From positions 248,001 through 312,000 of the forward strand of contig NZ_JAJQPD010000005.1 of the NCBI RefSeq assembly GCF_021228295.1: a DNA stretch of 64,000 nt, given 5' to 3'. This DNA is from Agromyces humatus (GTDB lineage Bacteria; Actinomycetota; Actinomycetes; Actinomycetales; Microbacteriaceae). Position 1 is the stretch's first letter; every line of letters begins with the position of its first letter. Of the stretch, positions 1-8,160 are shown in pieces. A program made the position numbers and the translations under genes. The notes beneath the pieces were generated by a model. It did no database searches, had not been told where the DNA came from, and worked only from the letters and a program-made list of their open reading frames with translations.

Positions 1-416
1 TGGTTGCGCGGGTCCGCGGAGTTCCAGCAGTTGATGCTGTTCTCGAAGATCCGCTGAGTGGGGTAGACGACGATGAAACCCTCTCTGTCGGCGAGTGCGT
101 TGAATTGCGTGGTGTCCTTCATCGAGTTCCACCCGAACCCGGTCATGCCGCATCCGTGGATCGCCATCATCACCGGAAGCTTCGCGGATCCGTCGTGCTG
201 GGGCGGAAGGTGGACCTGGTAGTGCTGCTGGGCGCCGTCCTGCGAGACGTGGATGTGATTGCGGTCGCCGTCGCCGCTCCACCACGCCAGGCCGAACTGG
301 AACACGAGGGTGAGCACGACGCCGAAGGCCGCGAGTGCCGCCGCCGCACCGCCGACGATCCACGGCCACCGACGCCGCCGCCCACGACCGGCGGGCCGCT
401 CGTCGCGGTCACGCAT
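1..416 (-). CDS. PHB-depolymerase/LpqC-type esterase, partial (C-terminus outside window)
   Basis: The visible 138 residues start at ATG 416 with a basic N-terminus (RGRRRRWP), one hydrophobic segment at about residues 18-40, then a beta-rich start of an alpha/beta hydrolase with the oxyanion-hole motif AIHGCG near residues 85-90. That motif and the following region (FVVYPTQ-like strand, FIVVYP) are typical of carbohydrate esterase family 1 / polyhydroxybutyrate depolymerase-like esterases. The catalytic Ser, Asp and His lie beyond the window edge. The start overlaps the stop of the upstream ABC permease by 8 bases, so translation is probably coupled and the esterase is the third gene of the exporter operon. 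It is probably membrane-anchored, facing out. The substrate is unknown. Confidence 0.75.
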   Translation of the reverse strand, partial: MRDRDERPAGRGRRRRWPWIVGGAAAALAAFGVVLTLVFQFGLAWWSGDGDRNHIHVSQDGAQQHYQVHLPPQHDGSAKLPVMMAIHGCGMTGFGWNSMKDTTQFNALADREGFIVVYPTQRIFENSINCWNSADPRN

Positions 417-1284
417 CGCGTCGCCGGAGCAGCACGGCCGCGGCGGTGAACAGCACCACCACCCAGACGATGAGGACCAGCGCGCCCTGCCACGGCTCGG
501 TGAGCCAGCCGTCGTCAGCCGTCACGGTGGAGAGGTTCACCCAGCTCTGCGTCGTCGGGTAGCTGTACAGCACCGTGCCCGCCAGGGACGGCAGCAGCGT
601 CGAGACCGTCTCGAGCCAGGTCGAAGGCGTCAAGCCGAGCACCAGGCCGAGGGCGACCGGCGCTGCAAGGAGCAGCGCGAGCGCCACCGCGATTCCGCCG
701 GCCGTGTTGCGCAGCACCGCGCCGATGGAGAAGGCGATGAGACCGACCAGCACGAGGTATCCCGTGCCGCCGAGCAGCGCGAGCCAGTACTGCGGGTCGT
801 CGAGGCGAACGGCGACACCATTGCCGGCGAGCAGTCCGACGGAGATCGGGACCGTGACGGCGAAAGCGACCGCGCTGACGACGAAGATCGCGGCGGCGAG
901 GACGAGCGCTTTCGCGAAGAGGACCGGCACCCGCATCGGTACGGCGGTGAGGGTCGATCGGATCATGCCGGTGCCGTACTCTCCCGCGATGACGATGACG
1001 CCGAGCACTCCGACGATCAGAGCACCGAAGTCGGTGCTGACCATGACGGCGTACACCGCCAGGTCCTGAACCGCGTCTTGCGTGGGAACACCCGCGACAC
1101 CCTGGAAGCTGAGCGACGACGATACCTGTGCTCCGAGTCCGACGGTGAGCGCCAGCAGGATCGCGAGCGACCACCAGGTGGAGCGGACGCTGCGGAGCTT
1201 GATCCACTCCGAACGGATGATGCCGGCGAAGCCGAGGTCGCGAGCGACGGGGGTGATCTCCTGGGGCATTGTCGCGGTCGTCAT
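409..1284 (-). CDS. ABC-2 type transporter permease
   Basis: A 291-residue integral membrane protein with about six hydrophobic helices. The N-terminal cytoplasmic stretch IIRSEWIKLRSVRSTWW is the hallmark of actinobacterial ABC-2 permeases that pair with a separate DrrA/NatA-like ATPase. The start ATG at 1284 overlaps the ATPase stop as ATGA; the much longer open frame running upstream is antisense noise over the ATPase. It should form the membrane channel of an exporter with the preceding ATPase. The cargo cannot be read from sequence. The TetR gene directly upstream suggests induction by a small molecule, as in drug or lipid exporters. Confidence 0.88.
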   Translation of the reverse strand: MTTATMPQEITPVARDLGFAGIIRSEWIKLRSVRSTWWSLAILLALTVGLGAQVSSSLSFQGVAGVPTQDAVQDLAVYAVMVSTDFGALIVGVLGVIVIAGEYGTGMIRSTLTAVPMRVPVLFAKALVLAAAIFVVSAVAFAVTVPISVGLLAGNGVAVRLDDPQYWLALLGGTGYLVLVGLIAFSIGAVLRNTAGGIAVALALLLAAPVALGLVLGLTPSTWLETVSTLLPSLAGTVLYSYPTTQSWVNLSTVTADDGWLTEPWQGALVLIVWVVVLFTAAAVLLRRRDA

Positions 1285-2207
1285 CGGTTCGCCTCCACGG
1301 CGATCCGCTCGGCGCGGTACTCGACGTCGTCCCGCGTCAGCGCCATGTAGGCCTCTTCGAGCGAGCGGGTCACCGGGGTGAGCTCGTGAACGACCACTCC
1401 GGCGCCGGCGGCGATCTCCGCGATGCGCGGCGCTGCGAGCCCGGTCACCGATACCAGGTCGGGCTCGGCGCCGGACACGGTCGCACCGTCCGCCTCGAGC
1501 AGCGGCACGAGGCGCGCGATATGCGGCGTGCGCACCTGCACCGACGCGCTGCCGGCTCCCGCGACGATCTCGCTCATCGGGGCGTCGGCGACGATCCGGC
1601 CTCGACCGAGGATGAGGACGTGGTCCGCCGTCTGCGCCATCTCGCTCATGAGGTGCGAGGAGAGGAAGACGGTGCGCCCCTCCGCCGCCAGCTGCCGCGC
1701 CAACAGGCGGACCCACACGACACCGTCGGGGTCGAGCCCGTTGACGGGCTCGTCGAGGATGAGCGTTGCGGGGTCGCCGAGCAGCGCGACCGCGAGACCG
1801 AGTCGCTGGCTCATCCCGAGCGAGAACCCGCCGACTCGTGTGCGCGCCACCGATTCGAGTCCCGTGAGCTCGATCACCTCGTCGACGCGCGAGGGGGGGA
1901 TGCGATGGGTGGCGGCGATGGCGAGGAGGTGATTGCGGGCCGTCCGCCCGGGATGCACCGCTTTCGCGTCGAGCAGCGCGCCGACCTGCCGCACCGGAGC
2001 GCGATGCTGCGCGTACGGCTTGCCGTTCACGGTGACCGAGCCGCCCGATGGTCGGTCGAGGTTCATGATCATGCGCATCGTCGTGGACTTGCCGGCGCCG
2101 TTCGGGCCGAGGAACCCGGTGACGACGCCCGGGCGGACGGTGAAGTCGACACCGTCGACCGCGGTCTTCGCGCCGTACCGTTTCGTGAGGGATCGGGCCT
2201 GGATCAT
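1281..2207 (-). CDS. ABC transporter ATP-binding protein (DrrA/CcmA-like)
   Basis: A 308-residue ATPase. Walker A is GPNGAGKST at about residues 34-42, the signature is FSLGMSQRL, Walker B is LILDEP followed by VNGLDP, and the switch His is in SSHLMSEM. Order and length match the DrrA/NatA group that energises ABC-2 permeases; the C-terminal 80 residues form the usual extra domain of this group. ATP hydrolysis at the cytoplasmic face would drive export through the permease encoded next, with which it overlaps by four bases. The gene lies about 180 bases downstream of the TetR stop on the same strand and may share its transcript or have its own promoter. Confidence 0.92.
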   Translation of the reverse strand: MIQARSLTKRYGAKTAVDGVDFTVRPGVVTGFLGPNGAGKSTTMRMIMNLDRPSGGSVTVNGKPYAQHRAPVRQVGALLDAKAVHPGRTARNHLLAIAATHRIPPSRVDEVIELTGLESVARTRVGGFSLGMSQRLGLAVALLGDPATLILDEPVNGLDPDGVVWVRLLARQLAAEGRTVFLSSHLMSEMAQTADHVLILGRGRIVADAPMSEIVAGAGSASVQVRTPHIARLVPLLEADGATVSGAEPDLVSVTGLAAPRIAEIAAGAGVVVHELTPVTRSLEEAYMALTRDDVEYRAERIAVEANR

Positions 2208-2390
2208 GGGCGATCTTCGTTTCTCTTCGATGGTCGGGATGGCCGGCGGTCACTCGCCGGCGCGAGCGGGGCCGATGGCGCGCCGCATCCGTGTCTGCGA
2301 CGAGTCCACACCGTGTTGTCGGAACACGGTCAAATCCGGGCGGCGACGGGTGCCGCCGCCTCGAGAACTTCACCGCACGAGACCGTCGGG

Positions 2391-3020
2391 TCAGCTCGTC
2401 CCAGCGCGCTGGTCTTGTTCGTGAAGTACTCCTGAGATGAGGAGTCGGACGAGCGGACGAGGGTCGTACCCCTCGTCCTCGGGAGCGCGGATGCAGAGGT
2501 TCCCGATCCCTCGCATGAACTGGTATGCGCTGATCGCCGGCTCGGCTGTATCGGGTGTCGTCGCGGTGAGGAGCTCGCCGCAGACGGGAACCAGGCGATC
2601 GAGGAAGTAGTCGTGCAGCGCGTCGAAGCCGGTGCGGTCGTCGCGAAGCGCTTGGGCGAGCCCGTGCTTCGTGACGAGGAATTCGACGAAGAGGTCGACC
2701 CATGCATGAAGCGCCGCAGCCGGTGACGAGGACTCGGCAAGCAGTACCCGCCCTGCTGCGGCGCAGCTCTCGACTTGATGCCGGTACACGGCGATGACCA
2801 GGTCGGCGCGGGTCGGGAAGTGTCGGTAGATCGTGCCCATGCCCACGCCTGCGGCGACGGCGATCAGACGAACGGGCGCGTTCACGCCGCGCTCGGCGAA
2901 GACGCCGGCGGCTGCCTCGAGCAGAATCCGTTCGTTTCGGCTCGCGTCAACCCGCCTGGCCCTGACCGAGGTCGATTCGGTCGGTCGGACTCGGGACAAT
3001 TCGGCTCCATCGGTTCGCAT
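2391..3020 (-). CDS. TetR/AcrR family transcriptional regulator
   Basis: A 209-residue TetR repressor. The N-terminal helix-turn-helix ends in the classic GMGTIYRHFPTRADL near residues 60-75, followed by a helical ligand-binding domain without close recognisable relatives. I chose ATG 3020; an upstream GTG at 3083 would start inside the palindromic operator region and is less likely. The gene is divergent from the alpha/beta hydrolase at 3116, and the 95-base gap holds inverted repeats (see 3027-3073), so autoregulation and control of the hydrolase, and perhaps of the downstream ABC exporter, are the natural inference. Confidence 0.9.
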   Translation of the reverse strand: MRTDGAELSRVRPTESTSVRARRVDASRNERILLEAAAGVFAERGVNAPVRLIAVAAGVGMGTIYRHFPTRADLVIAVYRHQVESCAAAGRVLLAESSSPAAALHAWVDLFVEFLVTKHGLAQALRDDRTGFDALHDYFLDRLVPVCGELLTATTPDTAEPAISAYQFMRGIGNLCIRAPEDEGYDPRPLVRLLISGVLHEQDQRAGTS

Positions 3021-3026
3021 GCTTGC

Positions 3027-3073
3027 AAAACGGAACACTGCTCCGTATCGTATTCGGAGCGGCGCTCCGTTTT
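3027..3073. promoter_or_regulatory. Nested inverted repeats, likely TetR operator
   Basis: AAAACGGA at 3027-3034 pairs with TCCGTTTT at 3066-3073, and inside it GCTCCG at 3040-3045 pairs with CGGAGC at 3055-3060. The element sits between divergent TetR and hydrolase genes and has recurring TCCG/CGGA half-sites, as expected for a TetR dimer (or pair of dimers). Binding is inferred. Confidence 0.6.
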
Positions 3074-3115
3074 CATTATCCACTCAGATGCGCCTGTGAC
3101 GAAAGGACGCTCTGG

Positions 3116-4117
3116 ATGAGCACAGTGACCGCCCAGCCTTCGACCGCACCAATCGTGGGTGCGCTGGACGCCATCATCGGGGGTGCCGACCCGGTGGTTT
3201 CAGTGGCACCGGTGACGTTGGCGACGCCCGGTCGCGCCGTGCCCTTGGAGGCGCGCGTTTCGGCGCCGCTCACGGGTTCGAATCTTCCGGTGATCGTGTT
3301 CTCGCACGGGAACGGCTGGCCCCTGGATGGGTATGCGCCGCTGGCATCGTTCTGGGCCTCGCGAGGCTTCGTCGTCGTTCAGCCCACGCATCTGGACTCT
3401 CGGCGTCTCGGCATCGGCTTCGGCGATCCGCGCTTCGCGCGGATCTGGCTCGAACGGATCGACGACATGACCCGTATCCTCGACGAGTTCGGCCTGATCG
3501 AGGCCGCCGTGCCGGGACTCGAGGGCCGGGTGAACCGCGACTGCATCGCGGCAGTCGGTCATTCCTGGGGCGCACAGACCGTGCAGACGCTGCTTGGCGC
3601 ACGTGTCCTTGACGCCGACGGTGAACCGGGGCCGGACATGTCTGATCCGCGAGTCAAGGCGGGCGTCTTGCTGGCAGCGACAGGCCTGGCGGGCGCGCAA
3701 CTCCACCCATTCGCTGCCGAGAACTTCCCGTTCATGTCGCCGTCGTTCGCCGAGCTGAGCACGCCGACGCTGGTGGTGGCCGGCGACCGCGATCAGTCGC
3801 GGATGTCCAGCCGGGGACCGGACTGGTTCACAGACGCGTTCACGTTCAGTCCCGGTGCGACGGACCTGCTCACCCTGTTCGGCGCGGAGCATTCACTCGG
3901 CGGCATCCCGGGGTACGAGGTCGCCGAGACGACGGATGAGAACCCGGTGCGCGTCGCCGTGCTGCAGCGGCTCACGTCGGCGTACCTGCGCAGTGCGCTG
4001 AACCCCGACGATCACAGTTGGAGCGCCGCCAGCGCGCTCCTGGCCGAAGTCGGCGATGAGATCGGACGGGTGGACCGCAAGCGTGGTGGCGCAACTCAGC
4101 AGCATCAAGCGGCGTGA
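3116..4117 (+). CDS. Alpha/beta hydrolase (chlorophyllase/dienelactone hydrolase-like)
   Basis: A 333-residue cytosolic alpha/beta hydrolase without signal peptide. The oxyanion region is VFSHGNGW (about residues 61-68), the nucleophile elbow is GHSWGA with Ser150, the acid is Asp224 or Asp226 in AGDRDQ, and the base is His259 in GAEHS. This layout fits the chlorophyllase/PET-hydrolase-like superfamily of small esterases. The start ATG is preceded by AAGGA eight bases upstream; the reading frame extends further upstream but without a ribosome site. It is divergent from a TetR gene with shared inverted repeats, suggesting that the esterase is induced by its substrate or product. The substrate is unknown. 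Confidence 0.87.
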   Translation: MSTVTAQPSTAPIVGALDAIIGGADPVVSVAPVTLATPGRAVPLEARVSAPLTGSNLPVIVFSHGNGWPLDGYAPLASFWASRGFVVVQPTHLDSRRLGIGFGDPRFARIWLERIDDMTRILDEFGLIEAAVPGLEGRVNRDCIAAVGHSWGAQTVQTLLGARVLDADGEPGPDMSDPRVKAGVLLAATGLAGAQLHPFAAENFPFMSPSFAELSTPTLVVAGDRDQSRMSSRGPDWFTDAFTFSPGATDLLTLFGAEHSLGGIPGYEVAETTDENPVRVAVLQRLTSAYLRSALNPDDHSWSAASALLAEVGDEIGRVDRKRGGATQQHQAA

Positions 4118-4159
4118 CCGCCTGACCTCGGCACGGCCGAGCGCGTGCGGGCGACCTGG

Positions 4160-4474
4160 TCAGAGCCCCTCCGCGATCTCCTTGATCGCGGCGAGACGGC
4201 GGTCCCACTCGGCGCCGATGGCGTCGAGCCGATGCGCGGTGTCGCTCAACTGCGATCCGATCACCCGGTAGCGCACCTCGCGCCCGACCCGGATCGGCTC
4301 GACGAGCCCCACGTCCTGCAGCACGGCGAGGTGCTTCGCGATCGCCTGTCGGGTCACCGGCAGGCGCCCGGCGAGGGCCGACGCCGACGCGTCGCCCTCG
4401 CCGAGTGCCGCCAGGATGCTCCACCTGGTCTCGTCTCCGAGTGCGGCGAACACCGGCACCAGCGTCGTCGTCAC
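4160..4474 (-). CDS. ArsR-family winged-helix regulator
   Basis: A 104-residue ArsR/SmtB fold protein: FAALGDETRWSILAAL, then the recognition helix region LPVTRQAIAKHLAVLQDVGLVEP and the wing VGREVRYRV. There is no cysteine, so it is not a classical metal sensor; this subgroup commonly pairs with SRPBCC (AHSA1) proteins. The GTG start at 4474 overlaps the SRPBCC stop by four bases (GTGA), so the two are co-translated. It probably binds the GCAAC-N6-GTTGC palindromes at the head of its own operon and controls the divergent MFS gene. Confidence 0.9.
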   Translation of the reverse strand: MTTTLVPVFAALGDETRWSILAALGEGDASASALAGRLPVTRQAIAKHLAVLQDVGLVEPIRVGREVRYRVIGSQLSDTAHRLDAIGAEWDRRLAAIKEIAEGL

Positions 4475-4947
4475 GCGTCGCCCTCGAGCAGGGCGACGAG
4501 CTTGTCGAGCTCGGCGACCCAGCCCTCGCCGTGGCTCGCCATGTTCGCCGCCGGGTCGGAGGTGCGGTCGAAGCCGGTCTCGACGACGGTGAGTCGAGTG
4601 CCGTCGGGCACCGGTTCGAGCGTGAAGGTGAAGACGGTCGACCGGTCGTCGAGCTCGTCGCGCAGGTGCCCGAGCGCATCGTCGTTGCCCCATCGGTACG
4701 ACACCGTGCGCGGCGCATCCAACACCTCGACCCGAATCGGCACCGACCCGTACTCGGGGAACGTGATGGTGCCGGTCGCACCGACGCCTGCGCCGTCGAG
4801 CACGGTGCGCCCGAACCAGCGGGAGATGTGCTCGGGCGCGGTGACGGCGGTCCACACCTTCTCGATGGGCGCGGCGATGCGGATGGTGCGCCGAACGGTG
4901 AAGGTGCCTTCGTCGATGACGGATGCCTCGTTGTCGGTCATGCTCAC
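4471..4947 (-). CDS. SRPBCC / AHSA1 domain protein
   Basis: A 158-residue START-like (SRPBCC) domain: IRIAAPIEKVWTAVTAPEHISRWFG near the N-terminus and the GWVAELDKLVALLE helix at the end are diagnostic of the AHSA1 group. These proteins form a hydrophobic cavity and are often co-transcribed with an ArsR repressor, possibly as ligand carrier. I prefer GTG 4947 because AAAGGA lies nine bases upstream; ATG 4941 is the alternative, and a longer frame from 4983 would start inside an operator palindrome. First gene of a two-gene operon with the ArsR gene. The ligand is unknown. Confidence 0.85.
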   Translation of the reverse strand: MSMTDNEASVIDEGTFTVRRTIRIAAPIEKVWTAVTAPEHISRWFGRTVLDGAGVGATGTITFPEYGSVPIRVEVLDAPRTVSYRWGNDDALGHLRDELDDRSTVFTFTLEPVPDGTRLTVVETGFDRTSDPAANMASHGEGWVAELDKLVALLEGDA

Positions 4948-4971
4948 AATGATCAGTCCTTTCGTGCTTGT

Positions 4972-4991
4972 CTGCAACTTCATGGTTGCAG
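4972..4991. promoter_or_regulatory. Palindromic operator site 1
   Basis: CTGCAAC at 4972-4978 and GTTGCAG at 4985-4991 form perfect seven-base arms around a six-base spacer. The core GCAAC-N6-GTTGC recurs at 5007-5022. It lies upstream of the ArsR/SRPBCC operon and is a candidate ArsR binding site. Confidence 0.65.
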
Positions 4992-5002
4992 ATTAATGAC
5001 CC

Positions 5003-6202
5003 TTGCGCAACCCTTTGGTTGCATATTGCGAAGCGGGAGAAGATCGGTGCATCGCCCTCGCGTTCGCCGGCATCGTCGACGGCTTCGAGGGCGGACTCGT
5101 CAACACCCTCTTCCCCGTCATCCGAGACTCGCTCGGCCTGCAGACGAGCGCTTTGGGCATCCTCACCGCCATCAGCCGCTTCGCGCGCATGCTGTTCGGG
5201 CCGGTCTGGGCGGCACTGGCCGACCGGTTCGGCCGTAAGAAGATCCTGTTCATCGCCACCGGGCTGTGGGGGTTGTGGACGGTTGCGGCCGGATTCGCGC
5301 AGGACGCCACGCAGTTGTTCATCCTGTACACGATCGGCGTCGGGGCATCCGTCATCGCGACGCCCATCATCGGCCAGTTCGCCAACGTCGAAGACGGATG
5401 GCGCTACGGCATGTTCGCGATAGGCGGCATCAGCATCTTCTCGGGCATCCTGATCCTGCTGCTCGTGCATGAGCCCAGGAAGCACACGCCCGTCGGCGCG
5501 ATCGACCCCGACGCCATGAGGTTCAACCTCCGCGACGCGGTCGGGCTGCTTCGCAACCGGACCATCCTGTTCATGGCGGTGCAGGTCGTGTTCACGACGA
5601 GCCTGGTGCTGTTCGCCTTCTTCATCACCTATTGGGTCGACGATCGCGGCTGGACCACCGCCGATGCCGCGCTGCTGATGTCGGCGTACATGCTCGGGGC
5701 GGTCATCAGCGGCTTCATCGGGGGCTTCCTCGGCGACTGGTTCGAACGGCGGTACGGCTCACGAGGTCGCGTCATGATGATGCAGGGCTACCTCGTGGCG
5801 TACGCGGTGTCGACGGCACTGCTGTTCCAGATCGACTGGGGTCACGGCGTCGCCGTGTACATCGCGGTGTTCGCCACCGGACTCATCAACTCGATCGGCC
5901 ACCCCGGCGCCGTGTTGCCGATCGTCGGATCAGTCGTGCACAAGAGCGTGGTGGCGACTGCCTATGCCTTCATCTTCTCGTTCGTCCAGGGACTGTTCGC
6001 GGCGCTCTTCAGCCTCGCGTTCGGCTTCCTCGCGGATGCGCTGGGCCTTCAGTTGCTGATGTTCTGGCTCATCTCCGTCCCGTACGCCATCAACGCGGTG
6101 CTGTGGACGATCATGTACCGCATCTACCCCAAGGATGCCGCCGCACAGCGCGCCATCGACGAGGCGGAAGCGGAGCAGGCGGTCGCCGCGACCAACGCCT
6201 GA
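5003..6202 (+). CDS. MFS transporter, start uncertain
   Basis: A major facilitator with about 12 transmembrane helices. The MFS loop motif appears as ALADRFGRKK after the second helix, and the second half starts near LRNRTILFMAVQVV. TTG 5003 opens the frame, and a second TTG is at 5015; neither has a clear ribosome site, and no ATG or GTG occurs in frame before the first helix (CIALAFAGIVDGFEGGLVNT). A typical member has 15-25 more residues before this helix, so the gene may be slightly truncated, leaderless, or started from TTG. It is divergent from ArsR/SRPBCC with shared palindromes. The substrate is unknown. Confidence 0.8.
   Translation: MRNPLVAYCEAGEDRCIALAFAGIVDGFEGGLVNTLFPVIRDSLGLQTSALGILTAISRFARMLFGPVWAALADRFGRKKILFIATGLWGLWTVAAGFAQDATQLFILYTIGVGASVIATPIIGQFANVEDGWRYGMFAIGGISIFSGILILLLVHEPRKHTPVGAIDPDAMRFNLRDAVGLLRNRTILFMAVQVVFTTSLVLFAFFITYWVDDRGWTTADAALLMSAYMLGAVISGFIGGFLGDWFERRYGSRGRVMMMQGYLVAYAVSTALLFQIDWGHGVAVYIAVFATGLINSIGHPGAVLPIVGSVVHKSVVATAYAFIFSFVQGLFAALFSLAFGFLADALGLQLLMFWLISVPYAINAVLWTIMYRIYPKDAAAQRAIDEAEAEQAVAATNA
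5007..5022. promoter_or_regulatory. Palindromic operator site 2
   Basis: GCAAC-N6-GTTGC, the same core as site 1, with centres 33 bases apart (about three helical turns). It overlaps possible TTG start codons of the MFS gene, so occupancy could block both transcription and initiation there. ArsR binding is inferred. Confidence 0.65.
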
Positions 6203-6305
6203 CCCCGGTGCTCGTCTGATCAAGCGCAACACGGACCCGTTCGAGACCCTCGACGACACGCTCGCGCTCTTGCAGAAGCCGCACATCTACTGAAAGCTGA
6301 CGGTC

Positions 6306-6689
6306 GTGCCGCGCAATCCCGACATCCCCGACGCGTTCGACGTCTACACGGTCGTCGTGCTGCGGCGGCCGGCCGATGCCCCCGAGTTGTCCGAAGACGA
6401 ACTCGATGAGCTCCAGGCACGCCACCTCGCCTACCGCGCCGAGCTGGGGCGCACGGGCGTGATCGTCGTGAACGGGCCGTTCGACGAGCAGAGCGACCCG
6501 ACGTATCGCGGCATGTCGATCTTCGCCTGCGACCCGGTCGAGGCCGCCCGCCTGTCCGACGGCGACCCGTCGGTCGCGGCCGGGCGCCTCGCCTACGACG
6601 TCATGGAGTGGTGGGTGCGCGCCGACTCGCTCGCATTCCCGCGCTCCGACCGCACGGTCGGCGACCGCCGCTCGATGCCCGACGACTGA
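6306..6689 (+). CDS. YciI-like (YCII-related) protein
   Basis: A 127-residue protein with a ferredoxin-like alpha/beta fold of the YCII family: YTVVVLRRPAD, then the helix DELQARHLAYRAELGRTGVIVVNGPF and the strand GMSIFACDPVEAARL. In this family a conserved His, here in LQARHLAY, sits in the putative active site. Its function is unresolved; relatives occur as dehydrochlorinase- or muconolactone-isomerase-like enzymes or as domains of sigma-factor systems. GTG 6306 is the start. It lies about 100 bases after the MFS gene on the same strand and could be co-transcribed with it. Confidence 0.75.
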   Translation: MPRNPDIPDAFDVYTVVVLRRPADAPELSEDELDELQARHLAYRAELGRTGVIVVNGPFDEQSDPTYRGMSIFACDPVEAARLSDGDPSVAAGRLAYDVMEWWVRADSLAFPRSDRTVGDRRSMPDD

Positions 6690-6728
6690 GGCCGAGCGCG
6701 CGACATCCGCATCGACCCCACGAGACAG

Positions 6729-6768
6729 CGGCGGCAGGATCCCGGCATCGCCGGAGACCCTGCCGCCG
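6729..6768. terminator. Bidirectional hairpin terminator
   Basis: CGGCGGCAGG at 6729-6738 pairs perfectly with CCTGCCGCCG at 6759-6768, and the loop contains a second small CCGGC/GCCGG hairpin. It lies between the convergent YciI-like and M14 peptidase genes. No T-tract is present, which is common in high-GC actinobacteria. Confidence 0.6.
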
Positions 6769-6791
6769 ACCTGATCAGCAGCGAGCGTGCG

Positions 6792-7940
6792 TCAGAAGGA
6801 AGCGGGGATCACGCCGTCGTCGGTCTGGTAACCGGTGACGGGTGCGTGCGGGATCTCCTCCCAGCGGGCCGCGTCCTCCTGCTGCACCTCTCCGGTGGCC
6901 ATGCCCAGCAGCAGCTCCTGCATCGCGAGCACGTTCTGTCGGATCGACTTGCCGCGGGCCTTCTGGCCGAGGCTGCCGTCGCTCGAGTTGCCGCTCGTCT
7001 CGAAGAAGACGGCGGGGTTGCTGTGGCCCTCGGGGTTGAGGCCCTTGTAGTCGAACCCGAGCATCATCGCCGAGACGACACCGCCCTTGATGTCGATCTC
7101 GAGGCTTCCGCCCACTTGATAGCGATCCATGTTGATGTTGCCGTACTTCGCGAGCTCGTCGAAGACGTGCACGTGCATCTGCCGGGTGAGGACGTCATAG
7201 GCTCCGCCCTCGATCGTCGGCAGCGTGGGCCCGCCGGGAGCGAGCGAGATGCCGAGCGACAGGGTCACCTCGTCACCGGTGCCGGCCTGCCGCTTCAGAC
7301 CCTGGTGGTGGATGTCGATGGCGAACACCGGGTCGACCATCGTCCAGTACTCGTAGAACGCCTCGGACTCGGCGGCGACGAACTTGCCCGCGCCCCAGTC
7401 GCGGTTCAGGTCGATGCGGGTACCCGAGCCGTCCTGCAGGATCGTCTGGCGGATGTTCAGCTCCGAACCATCGGGGTTGTACATCGGCACGACGTGGAAC
7501 GTGTAGGTCTCACGCAGCAGGTTCCAGTCGTGCGAGCCGTTCGTGCCCAGCTCCTTCAGCACGGCCAGCAGCGACTCGGTGCCGTAGGGCTCGTTGCCGT
7601 GGATGCGACCCTGCAGCCACACTGCCTCGGGCCCGTCGCCGACGGTGGCGACATGGAGGTCGCGGCCCTGCTCGGACGTGCTGACCTCGGTGCCGACCTC
7701 GGCGAGCGTCATGACGTCGAGGCCGAAGTTCGACGTGCGCTCGAGCCGGTCGAGCTCGGCGATCACGTCGTCGTAGGTGACGATGCTGGCGATGTTGGTG
7801 TTGCCGTTGGGAGAGGGGAAGTTCGCGTCGGCGAGAGCCGGGCCACTCGCGGTGAGCGGCACGGCGACGGCGAATGCGGCCGCCGCGGCGAGAAGGGTGG
7901 TGCGACGACGGTGATGCAGTGGGTTACGGCCAAAGCTCAT
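6792..7940 (-). CDS. Secreted M14-family zinc carboxypeptidase
   Basis: A 382-residue secreted protein. The signal sequence has a basic start (NPLHHRRRTT), a hydrophobic core and a cleavage-like ASGPALA. The M14 fold shows zinc ligands His and Glu in GRIHGNEP and His in DIHHQG, substrate-binding Arg/Asn in DLNRDWG, and the catalytic Glu in FFETSGN. ATG 7940 is chosen because GAGGAG lies eight bases upstream, inside the longer frame. The short catalytic region lacks a pro-domain and resembles bacterial succinylglutamate-desuccinylase/M14-like peptidases acting on cell-wall or environmental peptides. It is monocistronic, between a convergent hairpin and a divergent ASCH gene. Confidence 0.88.
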   Translation of the reverse strand: MSFGRNPLHHRRRTTLLAAAAAFAVAVPLTASGPALADANFPSPNGNTNIASIVTYDDVIAELDRLERTSNFGLDVMTLAEVGTEVSTSEQGRDLHVATVGDGPEAVWLQGRIHGNEPYGTESLLAVLKELGTNGSHDWNLLRETYTFHVVPMYNPDGSELNIRQTILQDGSGTRIDLNRDWGAGKFVAAESEAFYEYWTMVDPVFAIDIHHQGLKRQAGTGDEVTLSLGISLAPGGPTLPTIEGGAYDVLTRQMHVHVFDELAKYGNINMDRYQVGGSLEIDIKGGVVSAMMLGFDYKGLNPEGHSNPAVFFETSGNSSDGSLGQKARGKSIRQNVLAMQELLLGMATGEVQQEDAARWEEIPHAPVTGYQTDDGVIPASF

Positions 7941-8160
7941 CAGGATGCTCCTCATCGAGTCGGACATGCCGCCGGGAGCGACACGAGCCCCTCGGGATCG
8001 AGCAAGGAAGACGCTTTCCCCGAGGGCTTCCTCGGAGCCTATGGAGACGGCTTCGCACGCGTCAAGGGCCGCTCGTCCGCACCTCGGGCCCGAGCCGCGC
8101 CGATCGTCCGGCCGAGCCCGCCTTCGGCGCGTTCCGCGGCCTCACTGCCAGACTGATCTC

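Noticed and set aside
409-2703. A 764-codon frame that would fuse the ABC permease to extra N-terminal sequence
   Set aside because: The extension is antisense-like Arg/Pro-rich sequence over the ATPase gene; the permease has its own ATG overlapping the ATPase stop.
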